This document shows, one piece after another, positions 45,046 to 53,432 of a stretch of DNA of 64,000 nt (position 1 is the stretch's first letter; each line of letters opens with the position of its first letter). The stretch is taken from the NCBI GenBank assembly GCA_945888515.1, contig CAMDAD010000009.1, positions 62,001-126,000 on the forward strand. The letters are read 5' to 3'. A model generated the notes under the pieces. It had not been told where the DNA came from and ran no database searches. It worked only from the letters and a program-made list of their open reading frames with translations. The position numbers and the translations under genes were made by a program. The stretch is from Akkermansia muciniphila. GTDB lineage: Bacteria > Verrucomicrobiota > Verrucomicrobiia > Verrucomicrobiales > Akkermansiaceae.

Positions 45046-45507
45046 TTAGGCAATGCGGAAAAGCACATCGCCGTATTGCACTGGGGTGGCGTCTTCCGCG
45101 ACGACGGCCGTGATCGTGCCGGACTTCTCCGCTTTGATCTCGTTCATCACTTTCATCGCCTCGATGATACAAAGCGTCTGACCTACGCTCACCGCATCTC
45201 CTACCTTGACGAATTCTGGAACATCGGGTGAGGCTTTTCGATAAAATGTGCCGACCATAGGCGAAGTGATTTCGGATCCTGCAGGTGCGGCAACCGCCGG
45301 AGCGGGAGCGGAACCAGAAGAGGGAGCTACAGCGGTAGGAGCCGACACAGGAGCAAAAGACGCAGCAGACAAAGCACCGCGCAGCGCATCCAGATCCGCG
45401 CCTTTTTTCAAGCGCAAGTGCACGCCATCGGCAGTAGTCATGTCAAAATATGAAAGTTCATGCTCCTGCATGAGTTCGACGATTTTGCGAATTTGATCGA
45501 GTTCCAC
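45046..45507 (-). CDS. accB: Biotin carboxyl carrier protein of acetyl-CoA carboxylase
   Basis: A 153-residue carrier with an N-terminal dimer-helix segment (MELDQIRKIVELMQEHELSY), an Ala/Pro-rich linker (about residues 45-78), and a biotinyl domain with the target Lys119 in CIIEAMKVMNEI. It starts at a GTG, 45505-45507. The leader reads AACCTATACCACC immediately before the GTG, almost the same as the leader of the PDZ gene at 11278. accC follows 18 bp downstream. The gene feeds the biotin carboxylase and the (unseen) carboxyltransferase. Confidence 0.96.
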   Translation of the reverse strand: MELDQIRKIVELMQEHELSYFDMTTADGVHLRLKKGADLDALRGALSAASFAPVSAPTAVAPSSGSAPAPAVAAPAGSEITSPMVGTFYRKASPDVPEFVKVGDAVSVGQTLCIIEAMKVMNEIKAEKSGTITAVVAEDATPVQYGDVLFRIA

Positions 45508-45672
45508 GGTGGTATAGGTTGATGATGAGAAGGTAGCAGGCTTGCTGCGGAGAAATTGCGAAATTTTCCGGTCTTGGTCAAGTCATCAATGTGGGTGGCA
45601 GCGAAGACGCTCGATTCAGAACCAATTCTTTACGAGAGGGAAAATTTTTGATGTTCTATGGGCGCAAACACC

Positions 45673-45867
45673 ATGCACAAATCACAGCGCATCCCCTCTT
45701 TTGCCCGCCAACGCCGCAGCGCTTGTGCTGACGCAGCGCTGAAGGCGGAAATCGAGCGGGTCAAAAAAATGCCTGTCCGGGAGCGCATGCTTGAAGCGCT
45801 CGCCTTGGGAAATGAGCTGCAAGCATTGATTCGTTTTGATCAAAAAACTCCGGATCATGGAAAGTAA
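45673..45867 (+). CDS. Small basic protein upstream of a nucleotidyltransferase
   Basis: A 64-residue protein (a start 5 codons earlier is possible). The N-terminus is Arg-rich (SQRIPSFARQRRSACADAAL) and the C-terminal half reads EIERVKKMPVRERMLEALALGNELQAL, an amphipathic helix of the kind found in short proteins encoded ahead of AbiEii-like nucleotidyltransferases. It overlaps that gene by 11 bp, so the two are translationally coupled. By analogy with two-gene toxin-antitoxin modules it might be the antitoxin or a substrate adapter, but I have no motif that proves it. Confidence 0.6.
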   Translation: MHKSQRIPSFARQRRSACADAALKAEIERVKKMPVRERMLEALALGNELQALIRFDQKTPDHGK

Positions 45868-46438
45868 GATCGCGAACACGCTAGCTGAGGCCGAGAGAAT
45901 CGGGGCAATTTTAGCAAAAGAAGACGTTCCGGTCCTCATTATCGGAGCCATCGCGCTTGCCGCACACCATTTTATCCGATCTACAAAAGACGTGGATCTC
46001 GGGGGCAATATCGACCTGAAGAAGCTAAAGCACATTCACAAACTCTTACAAAATTCAGGTTACCAAGCGGAATTGCATCTTCCAGACTTACAAGATTCTC
46101 TCGGTGGCCTTATTGATATAGAAGGGCCTTTTGGACTCGTGCAAATCGTGAATTTTGGCGATCGCTTTCCCGCCGCCATCGAGGATTCTTTGAGTCAACA
46201 AGACAAGCACAACAGCAGCATCACTACTCTAGCCATCGCGCCCCTGCCACTATTGATCGCGTTGAAGCTCTACGCAGGCAGTTGGAAATCCCTAGCCGAT
46301 GTGACGGAACTGCTTCGGCGAAATCCTGATGCCGATCTTGAGGCCATCGGCAAAATCTGTCGCAAATATCGATTGCGCGGCTGGAAACAAGTCATGAACG
46401 AACTACAAGGTGAGTGTGATTGCACTCATCGCCATTGA
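45857..46438 (+). CDS. Nucleotidyltransferase-fold protein (AbiEii/MNT-like)
   Basis: A 193-residue protein from the ATG at 45857. The N-terminal half has the nucleotidyltransferase signature: a helix, then VLIIGAIALAAHHFIRSTKDVDLGG (about residues 23-47), where the Gly/Ala turn and Asp-x-Asp (D-V-D) pair match the metal-binding strand of the Pol-beta fold. LGGLIDIEGPFGLVQIVNFGD may supply the third acidic residue (Asp near 97). The C-terminal half is helical with a conserved-looking LLIALKLYAG segment. Such proteins occur as toxins of type IV or MNT/HEPN-type systems or as stand-alone enzymes. The coupled small gene upstream favours a two-component module. Confidence 0.7.
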   Translation: MESKIANTLAEAERIGAILAKEDVPVLIIGAIALAAHHFIRSTKDVDLGGNIDLKKLKHIHKLLQNSGYQAELHLPDLQDSLGGLIDIEGPFGLVQIVNFGDRFPAAIEDSLSQQDKHNSSITTLAIAPLPLLIALKLYAGSWKSLADVTELLRRNPDADLEAIGKICRKYRLRGWKQVMNELQGECDCTHRH

Positions 46439-46474
46439 CACCCTGCTCATTTTCGGAAAAAAGCTCTCTGACAA

Positions 46475-47089
46475 ATGGCGAAAGGTGTGAAACTCCAGGA
46501 CATCGAGGCGGGACTGTTTGTGCCGCAGGATTACTTTGCCCGCATTTCCCCGCAGGCGATCTTCCCCGGCGAAGCCCCCTTCGAGGTCGATCTCGGCTGT
46601 GGCGATGGCGCTTTTCTCCTAGCGATGGCACGGCAATATCCGGAGCGGAATTTTCTCGGCGTCGAACGACTGCTCGGCCGCGTGCGCAAGGTCGCGCGAG
46701 ATATCACCCGCGCCGGTCTCACCAACGCCAAAGTTTTGCGACTGGAGAGCAAATACACCATCGAGTGGTTGTTGGAAAAAAATTCGATCAATCGCCTCCA
46801 CCTGCTTTGCCCTGATCCATGGCCGAAGGGCAAGCATCACCCGCGTCGACTCGTGCAGCAGGATTTTTTGCAGTCACTGTGGGAGTCTCTCAAGCCGGGC
46901 GGCGAATTTTTATTCAAGACCGACCACGAGGAATACTACGAATGGGTCTGCCGAGAGGTTTCGGAATTCGGAAGTTTCACCCAAACGCCATGGGAAGACG
47001 AAGATTTTTTCTACCCAAAAACCGACTTCCAACTCCTCTGGGAAAGTCAAGGCAAGGTCCTGCAGTCGCTGCGCTGCGTGAAGAGATAG
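46475..47089 (+). CDS. trmB: tRNA (guanine-N7-)-methyltransferase
   Basis: A 204-residue class I methyltransferase that makes m7G46 in the variable loop of tRNA. The SAM site is FEVDLGCGDGAFLLAMARQY and the acidic strand follows in RNFLGVERLLGRVRKVARDI. The TrmB hallmark CPDPWPKGKHHPRRLVQQDF is exact, with its Pro-Asp-Pro-Trp-Pro and Lys residues. FLFKTDHEEYYEW is the substrate-side motif. It follows the nucleotidyltransferase gene by 36 bp but is probably independent of it. An imperfect hairpin (TGCCAA-CGC with GCGTTGGCA) lies just after its stop, without a clear T-run. Confidence 0.95.
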   Translation: MAKGVKLQDIEAGLFVPQDYFARISPQAIFPGEAPFEVDLGCGDGAFLLAMARQYPERNFLGVERLLGRVRKVARDITRAGLTNAKVLRLESKYTIEWLLEKNSINRLHLLCPDPWPKGKHHPRRLVQQDFLQSLWESLKPGGEFLFKTDHEEYYEWVCREVSEFGSFTQTPWEDEDFFYPKTDFQLLWESQGKVLQSLRCVKR

Positions 47090-47323
47090 TGACCCCAGCC
47101 TGCCAAGACGCTTTCCCGCGTTGGCAAGCTGCGTTGGACTGCTGCGAATAGTCGCAGCGATTCTTGGATGCCTGGCGGCGTGCGTATATCAGCAACGCAA
47201 TTCCCCGATCCCATCCGCTCCATGTGATGATCGGAAATACGAACGTTTTTGAAAATTTCTTAGCCGTATCATGGGATTTCTGGTTTTCTGTCCAGCGCAA
47301 TGCTCACTTGATATAGCGATCAG

Positions 47324-48334
47324 ATGAGATACGATTCAATTCTGTTAGCTTTAATGAACTCAGAACGCCCGAAATCCAAACCACCCATTACTTTCCTCAT
47401 TATCTGTGGTGTCGCTCTCCTCTACGGGCTATTCGCCCGCCTTCTCTTTGCTTCTAGAGCCTTCGAAAACTACGGTTCCATCGTCTCATGGTCCTTTATC
47501 TGTGTCCTCCCTTTCGCATTTGGGGCCCTCGTCACTTTCCTCGGCTTCAAACTCGTCGGTCCATCCACTTTCTGGAGAATTGGGGCACCGTTTATCGTCA
47601 TCACTCTCGCCTTTTTCATTTCGATTATCACTGACCTCGAAGCCATCCTCTGCGTCATCGTCGCCATCCCCATCATGGCTCCCTCAGCCATGATCGGAGG
47701 AATCATCATGGCATTCTTGCTCAAAAAGTCATCTGGTAATCTCCAAGTCAGCTTTATCGCTTTTCTACCCTTTCTCTCCGCCCCAATCGAAAACATCTGG
47801 CAAAAACCCCACCAACAAGTCGCCATCACAGATACCATCGAAATCGATGCTACCCCCGAACAAGTCTGGGCAAAAATTGTTTCGGTCCCCGCCATTCAAT
47901 TAGAAGAACTTCCCTCACAATGGATCTACCTACTCGACTTTCCTAAACCCATCGCCGCAGAAATCGATCACCACGCCGTCGGCGGTAAACGCCTCGCCAC
48001 ATTCGAACGCGACGTCTCATTCTTCGAAGTCGTTACCGAATTCAAACCCAACAAAAAACTATCCTTCACCATCGAAGCCGACCCCGAATTCATCCCTCAC
48101 ACGGCCTTTGACCAACACATCATCGTCGGCGGGAGATTCTACGACGTTCTTAACGGTTCTTACACGATCGAGACCACCAAAACTGGCTGCAAGCTCATCC
48201 TCACCAGCAACCACCGACTCTCAACTCCCTTCAACAGTTACGCTGGTGTCTGGTCAAAATGGACCATGAACCAAATCCAAAACTCCATCCTCACCGTGAT
48301 CAAAAATCGTGCCGAATCTTCGACCTCTTTCTAG
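47324..48334 (+). CDS. Membrane protein with C-terminal SRPBCC-like domain
   Basis: A 336-residue protein. The first 160 residues contain about five hydrophobic helices (PITFLIICGVALLYGLFARL, SWSFICVLPFAFGALVTFLG, APFIVITLAFFISII, AILCVIVAIPIMAPSAMIG and AFLLKKSS as cap). The second half looks like a START/SRPBCC lipid-binding fold: ITDTIEIDATPEQVWAKIVS opens it, as in polyketide-cyclase-like proteins, and KTGCKLILTSNHRLSTPFN and WTMNQIQNSILTVIKNR close it. No function is known to me. Codon choice (many AAC, CTC, ATC, TCA, AAA) looks somewhat unlike the neighbours, and it lies beside a stretch without recognisable genes, so recent acquisition is possible. Confidence 0.65.
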   Translation: MRYDSILLALMNSERPKSKPPITFLIICGVALLYGLFARLLFASRAFENYGSIVSWSFICVLPFAFGALVTFLGFKLVGPSTFWRIGAPFIVITLAFFISIITDLEAILCVIVAIPIMAPSAMIGGIIMAFLLKKSSGNLQVSFIAFLPFLSAPIENIWQKPHQQVAITDTIEIDATPEQVWAKIVSVPAIQLEELPSQWIYLLDFPKPIAAEIDHHAVGGKRLATFERDVSFFEVVTEFKPNKKLSFTIEADPEFIPHTAFDQHIIVGGRFYDVLNGSYTIETTKTGCKLILTSNHRLSTPFNSYAGVWSKWTMNQIQNSILTVIKNRAESSTSF

Positions 48335-48991
48335 AAGAAACCTAAGAAGCTAAATGGGTCCCAGGGAGTGATTAGCTCGCGAGGTCTTCGTATGGCGCCG
48401 TATAGAGCGGTTCCCAGCAGTTTCCCTATGCTTGCTCAGGTAGTAAAGAGCGATCCAGATGGCTCTCATATCTGGAACTCCTTGTTTCTCAAAGTCTTCC
48501 TTCCTCGGATCGGTTACCCTTCCCGAGTTGGCCTCCGAGCGTAGTTTGTTCATTTTCATGTTTGGTATTCCTACAGGGGACATGAACCCCATTTATAACG
48601 TGCTCATGCTGGGCACACAGAAGACGGTGGTGGACAACCGGCCGCCCGCCCCGAGTCGCAATGAGCGTGTGACTTCTCGCTTTGGTAGCTCTTCGCTTTT
48701 CCGGTATTCTGTCGATGCCTTGATTGCACTAAGAGAATGGTATCGCATTTTAAGGCTGGGAAGGTAATCAGGTCTCACAAGTTATGTGATGAGATCGAGC
48801 CAATAAGACACTCCATGGTTTGTGATCGCAGCAAGCTCTATTTGTTTCTTGGCGAGTGCAAAACGCGGTGACATCATACAGGATCAACAACAGACCCAAA
48901 CGAAGCGTAAAAGACGCTCGTGGCAGCGGGCGATCACGTCCTTCTTAAATTCGAGCTTCCACTTCGCCGGTGCGCGCACATCAAACGTTGA
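48335..48991. other. 650-bp stretch without a recognisable gene
   Basis: Frames of 61-102 codons exist on both strands between the SRPBCC-type gene and plsC, but none shows a start context, conserved motif or coding-like composition. GTGGTGGACAACCGGCCGCC around 48630-48650 is a GC-rich block in an otherwise mixed stretch. It could be decayed coding or mobile DNA; nothing firm can be said. Confidence 0.4.
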
Positions 48992-49591
48992 CTACAACGC
49001 CGCGATTTCCTCCATGATGCGGTCGGCGATTTTTTGGTAGCCTTCTTTGCCTTTGTAATCCTGGCCGGAAAAATCAATCGCCGGGCCCACGGTCATGGTG
49101 ATGCGAGCGAACTTGATGCGACCAGAACCGCGCGGGAGGGCATCGATGGCACCACGAATGCGCACGGGCTGCACCTTCACGCCCGCTTTCGCGACGATCA
49201 ATCCGATGCCCGGCTGGGCTGTTCCCAGCGCGCCGGATTCACTGCGCTCGCCCTCGGGAAACACTAACACTTTTTCTCCTTGATGCAACAGCTTCACCAT
49301 GGTCTTCAGGCTGGCCATGTCGGGGCGCTCTTGATCGACGGGGATCGCATTCCATTGTTTATACAACCACTTGCCGAGGCCAACGAACAAGGTCTTGCGT
49401 GCGAGGAAATACATTTCTTCCTGATACAAATTTCCGATTAACGGTGGATCGAGAAAACTCTGGTGATTCGCAGCCACAAGCACAGGACCCTCAGTGATAA
49501 GATTCTCTCGCCCCTCAATGCGCAGGCCAAACAGCGTGCGGTAGGCAGCGCCGAAGCTCATCCATCCCAACCAGTAAATCCATCGCATCAT
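48992..49591 (-). CDS. plsC: 1-acyl-sn-glycerol-3-phosphate acyltransferase
   Basis: A 199-residue PlsC-family enzyme that adds the second acyl chain to make phosphatidic acid at the inner membrane. The four family blocks are present: NHQSFLDPPLIG with the catalytic His-x4-Asp, LFVGLGKWLYKQWNAIPVDQ, VFPEGERSESGALG, and the later VKVQPVRIRGA. The N-terminal helix (WIYWLGWMSFGAAYRTLFGL) anchors it to the membrane. It is the last gene of aroA-cmk-plsC, 17 bp after cmk. Confidence 0.93.
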   Translation of the reverse strand: MMRWIYWLGWMSFGAAYRTLFGLRIEGRENLITEGPVLVAANHQSFLDPPLIGNLYQEEMYFLARKTLFVGLGKWLYKQWNAIPVDQERPDMASLKTMVKLLHQGEKVLVFPEGERSESGALGTAQPGIGLIVAKAGVKVQPVRIRGAIDALPRGSGRIKFARITMTVGPAIDFSGQDYKGKEGYQKIADRIMEEIAAL

Positions 49592-49608
49592 ATCAGTAAA
49601 AAAAATGA

Positions 49609-50268
49609 TCAGTCATGCATCGCCAATCCCTGGCTTCGCAAAATATCCAGCGCAGCAGCTACAGCAGATGCCACCGTATGATCGGAGTTATCTAGCACCA
49701 CAGCACCCTCCGCCACGATCAATGGTGAATTGTTGCGATTGCTGTCGGCCTTGTCGCGCGCGGCCACGCTATCGGTGACTCCCTCTGCAGATCGACGTGC
49801 AGCGCGAACTTCCTCCGAGGCGTCAACGTAAATTTTATATGGTGTATCAGGAAAAACGATGGATCCAATATCACGACCTTCCATCACCAAGCTGGTATGA
49901 TTCAGGTAGTCGCGCTGCAGTTGAACAAGCATGTTACGCACGGCGGGGATTGCCGCGATGATCGATACCGATTGGTTGACGATCGTTTCGCGCAGCTCCT
50001 CATCTAATACCTTGCCGTCCAGCGAGACAGTGGAATAATTCCCTGACACACCGCAGGACAGTTGCAGTAATGGCAATGCCGCCACGATTGCGGTAGCATC
50101 CTGTGGGTCGATTCCCATCTGTAAAATTTTCCACGTCACCGCTCGATACATGGCACCAGAGTTCACCATCACTAGGCCCAGTTCACGAGCGAGACATTTG
50201 GCGATGGTGCTTTTTCCTGAAGCAGCAGGGCCATCGATGGCAATGGCAAAATGAGAGTGCGTCTGCAT
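49609..50268 (-). CDS. cmk: Cytidylate kinase
   Basis: A 219-residue cytosolic kinase that makes CDP and dCDP. The P-loop is AIDGPAASGKSTIAKCLARE; MVNSGAMYRAVTWKIL is the NMP-binding segment, VMEGRDIGSIVFPDTPYKIY the CMP-specific block, and VTDSVAARDKADSNRNNSPL the LID region with its Arg and Asp. The ATG overlaps the aroA stop by one base (TGATG), and aroA-cmk is a common order that often continues to rpsA; here plsC follows instead. Confidence 0.96.
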   Translation of the reverse strand: MQTHSHFAIAIDGPAASGKSTIAKCLARELGLVMVNSGAMYRAVTWKILQMGIDPQDATAIVAALPLLQLSCGVSGNYSTVSLDGKVLDEELRETIVNQSVSIIAAIPAVRNMLVQLQRDYLNHTSLVMEGRDIGSIVFPDTPYKIYVDASEEVRAARRSAEGVTDSVAARDKADSNRNNSPLIVAEGAVVLDNSDHTVASAVAAALDILRSQGLAMHD

Positions 50269-51626
50269 CAGTGGCTAGGGGATAGAATCGGAATTTGATA
50301 GGCCTGCGGATCGGTAGACTCCTGCATCACCGCGGCAAGATGACGGGCGAATCCAGGATAGGACGTGTTCACACAATCGGTGTTTTCCATCACGGTTTCG
50401 CCACTGGCAAACAAGCCCGCGATCGCGAAGGCCATCGCGATGCGGTGATCGCCATAACTTTGCATCACCGCGCCGTGCAAGGGGTGACCGCCGGTGATCA
50501 CCATGCCGTCCTCAAACTCTTCCACCTCGCCGCCCATGCTGCGCAGGTTGTTGACCACAGTCGTGATGCGGTCGGTTTCTTTCACACGCAGTTCCTTGGC
50601 ATTGCGAATGACCGTTTTCCCCTGAGCCATCGCCGCGGCCACGGCAATCACGGGAATTTCATCGATCAGATTCGGCACCTCCTGCGGGAAAATTTCTGTT
50701 CCCGTGAGCGCTGCGCCACAAATTTCCAAGTCTCCCATCGGCTCGCCGTCTTGGGAAGACGAAGAAACGACCGTGATCTTCGCGCCCATGCGTCTGATGA
50801 CATCGATGACCGCCGTGCGTGTCGAATTGAGCCCGACATTGCGAATCAGCAATCGTGAACCCGGCATCGCCGCCGCAGCCACGATCCAGAACGCGGCGCT
50901 GGAAATATCGCCCGGCACTCGGAAATCGCGCGCTAGGGGAATCTGCCCGCCCGAAAGGTGAATCGCCTGTCCTTCGCGCTCGGTCTTCACGCCAAAGGCT
51001 TCGAGCATGCGCTCGGTGTGGTCGCGTGTTTCCGCAGGTTGCACGACCGTGGTCACGCCCTCGCAAAACAATCCCGCCAGCAACACCGCGCTTTTCACCT
51101 GCGCGCTGGCCACCGGCATCGTATAGGTCGTAGGCTGTAGCATTTTTCCATGAATCCGCAACGGCGCGCATCCCGGCTTTTCCCCCATCGCCTCGATCTC
51201 CGCGCCCATCTGAGACAGTGGCGTGATCACCCGCCCCATCGGTCGCGACGACAGCGATTCATCACCGAAAAGCTCGCACGTGAATGGCTGCGCCGCGAGC
51301 AAGCCCGCGAGCAAACGCATGCCGGTTCCCGAGTTGCCACAGTCGATCGGATTCTGCGGAGCCTGCAATTTTCCCTTGCGTCCGTGAATACGCAGCGCCG
51401 TGGGGCCATAGCCTTCCAGTTCTTCGAGGACATCATATTCCACACCTGCCGCCGCCATCGCATGCAAGGTATTCAGGCAGTCCTCGCTGGGCAAAAAATT
51501 CCGGATCACGGAATCTCCCTGTGCCAGGCCGGCGATGATCGCCGCCCGGTGCGACATGCTCTTGTCCCCCGGCACGCTCAGTTCCGCGTGCAGGCTGTTA
51601 ATGGCTTTGACGATAAAGTGACTCAT
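50268..51626 (-). CDS. aroA: 3-phosphoshikimate 1-carboxyvinyltransferase
   Basis: A 452-residue EPSP synthase of the shikimate pathway, joining phosphoenolpyruvate to shikimate-3-phosphate. The N-terminal site VPGDKSMSHRAAIIAGLAQGDS, then NCGNSGTGMRLLAGLLA-type block (DCGNSGTGMRLLAGLLAAQP), the SAQVKSAVLLAGLFCEGVT and the C-terminal LRVKETDRITTVVNNLRSMGGE and SYGDHRIAMAFAIAG are all canonical. The motif around the inhibitor-binding Gly (NSGTG) is of the sensitive-looking or class II type; I cannot class it further. I chose the ATG at 51626 (MSHFIVKAINSLHAEL). Confidence 0.96.
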   Translation of the reverse strand: MSHFIVKAINSLHAELSVPGDKSMSHRAAIIAGLAQGDSVIRNFLPSEDCLNTLHAMAAAGVEYDVLEELEGYGPTALRIHGRKGKLQAPQNPIDCGNSGTGMRLLAGLLAAQPFTCELFGDESLSSRPMGRVITPLSQMGAEIEAMGEKPGCAPLRIHGKMLQPTTYTMPVASAQVKSAVLLAGLFCEGVTTVVQPAETRDHTERMLEAFGVKTEREGQAIHLSGGQIPLARDFRVPGDISSAAFWIVAAAAMPGSRLLIRNVGLNSTRTAVIDVIRRMGAKITVVSSSSQDGEPMGDLEICGAALTGTEIFPQEVPNLIDEIPVIAVAAAMAQGKTVIRNAKELRVKETDRITTVVNNLRSMGGEVEEFEDGMVITGGHPLHGAVMQSYGDHRIAMAFAIAGLFASGETVMENTDCVNTSYPGFARHLAAVMQESTDPQAYQIPILSPSH

Positions 51627-51798
51627 TCGCAAGTTCGATTGATACTGGATACCCAGCGGGAACCCATCCAAGCGGAGCAGACGAGAATTGCAAGCGCATT
51701 CAAAACCGAGTTGGCGTTTTTCATCAAAGCGTTTGGATGTCTAAGGAAACTTCGTCTAACCTGATTTTATGATCGCCTAGGAGAAAGGATTTTGGGAA

Positions 51799-52986
51799 AT
51801 GTCTTCCATGCGCCTGCTATTCCTTTCGTTGTCCCTCATCAACTGCCAGCTTGTCGCATCGGAAACGAAAATGCCAGAGGCGATAAGCGCCGTTTGCGCG
51901 CGCGCTGGTCAGCATGGGGAGGAACTGAAAAGAGCCTGGGACCAGTGCCCCGCCGATCAGAAAAATGGTATGGGCTTCCTGCTCACTCACATGCCACCGC
52001 GCGATGTCACCACGCTAAAAGCGGACTTTTTGTTAGAAAATGTCAAGCTGGCTTATCAGGCGCGCAGCGAGATGCCCTGGGGCAAGGACATCCCCGAGGA
52101 ACTTTTTTTCAACGACGTGCTTCCCTACGCCGTGCTCGATGAAACGCGCGACAACTGGCGCGCCGATTTTTACCAACGCTTCAAAAAGATTGTTGGCAAT
52201 GCTACTAGCGCCTCGCAGGCACTGGAACAGATCAATGCTGCCATCGCCCGAGAAGTCGGTGTGGAATACAACACCAAACGCCGCGCACCGAACCAAGGCC
52301 CCTACGAGTCCATGCAGCTGAAAATGGCATCGTGCACGGGTCTCTCGATTTTGCTAGCCGATGCGTTGCGTTCCGTCTGCATCCCCTGCCGCATCGCCGG
52401 CACCGCCATGTGGACAACGAAAGAAGGCAATCACAACTGGAACGAGGTCTGGCTCCCCGAGCACAAGCGCTGGCTGCTCACCGAATACCATCCCGACAAA
52501 AAAGGTCTCGACCACGCCTGGTTTATTGCCGATGCCGCGCGTGGCATCCCGGGCTCTGTGGCCCATGGCGTCTATGCGACCTCTTGGGAAAAGACCAAAC
52601 AGCATTTCCCCATGGTCTGGAACATGCGAGACACCACCGTGCCAGGGGTTGATGTCACCCAGCGATACATCGACCTCGGAGCCAAGACCATGATCAAGCC
52701 CGGCGAGTGCGAACTGCGCATCGATGCCTTTCTGATCCAGGCCGATGGCACGAAAAAGCGCGAGCCTCTCGACGTCGAGGTCCGTCAATTCGACGTAGTA
52801 GTGGCCAAAGGAAAAACCCCCTACGCCACCGCCGACATGAACGAGTTTCTGAGCATACGCGTCCCCCAAGGCGTGCGCTACCAAGTGGTAATCCCCACAG
52901 AAAACCCTAACAGCCCCCGCGCGATCGAAGCCATCGCCCCGAAGCACAAAGAAGAGTTTCTGCGGGTCAAGCTGGAGATGAAGTAA
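51799..52986 (+). CDS. Exported transglutaminase-like protein
   Basis: A 395-residue protein with a signal peptide (MSSMRLLFLSLSLINCQLVAS), or a lipoprotein with Cys near residue 16. The central domain is transglutaminase-like: the Cys is in KMASCTGLSILLADALRSVCIPCR (about residues 175-198), the His in KEGNHNWNEVWLPEHKRWLL, and an acidic residue follows in TEYHPD, which together fit a Cys-His-Asp triad. The C-terminal 90 residues form a beta-rich domain resembling CarboxypepD_reg or Big-type modules. Such proteins often act as cysteine peptidases or cross-linkers in the envelope. It stands alone, diverging from aroA. Confidence 0.82.
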   Translation: MSSMRLLFLSLSLINCQLVASETKMPEAISAVCARAGQHGEELKRAWDQCPADQKNGMGFLLTHMPPRDVTTLKADFLLENVKLAYQARSEMPWGKDIPEELFFNDVLPYAVLDETRDNWRADFYQRFKKIVGNATSASQALEQINAAIAREVGVEYNTKRRAPNQGPYESMQLKMASCTGLSILLADALRSVCIPCRIAGTAMWTTKEGNHNWNEVWLPEHKRWLLTEYHPDKKGLDHAWFIADAARGIPGSVAHGVYATSWEKTKQHFPMVWNMRDTTVPGVDVTQRYIDLGAKTMIKPGECELRIDAFLIQADGTKKREPLDVEVRQFDVVVAKGKTPYATADMNEFLSIRVPQGVRYQVVIPTENPNSPRAIEAIAPKHKEEFLRVKLEMK

Positions 52987-53378
52987 CGTGAGAGAGGCGT
53001 CTCGCCTCACGCCTTGCTCGGCCTGGCGGCTAGATACTGCCGCCACGATCACGACTCACTCATTTTATCCATCGCCGAGTCCGGTTGCGCATCCAATCTT
53101 TTTTTCGACGAGACCCGAACGTCGACAGCCTCCGCGAGATCAATGGATTACTCGTATATGCTGCCATGTTCAGATTTGCTAGACTATGCACACCAGCCTA
53201 GGCGGAACGATTCGATTCAAGTTTTTAATTTGACTGGATAAACCGACATCAACGATTATCATAAAAAAACCATTGTGTCATATTTTTACAATAATATTGC
53301 ACGCATCAATTGAGTGATTGAAAAAATAGTGCCATGTTACAAATGCGCTCTAGCCGTCGCGGTGGCTCTCACTGAAAC
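52987..53378. other. Intergenic region, AT-rich on its right side
   Basis: A short inverted repeat (GAGGCG-TCT-CGCCTC) follows the transglutaminase-like stop at about 52992-53006. From about 53210 to 53340 the DNA is clearly AT-richer than the surrounding genes, with runs such as ATAAAAAAACC and ATTTTTACAATAATATTG. No gene or RNA is recognised in it. Confidence 0.4.
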
Positions 53379-53410
53379 AAAAAACCCCGCGACCCGAAGG
53401 TGGCGAGGTT
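53379..53410 (-). terminator. Rho-independent terminator of the rpsM-rpsK-rpsD operon
   Basis: On the minus strand AACCTCGC pairs with GCGGGGTT (one mismatch) around a 12-nt loop, followed by TTTTTTG. It lies 22 bp after the rpsD stop, so the ribosomal operon ends here without rpoA or rplQ. Confidence 0.75.
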
Positions 53411-53432
53411 GTTTGATTCGTTGCGCGAACGA

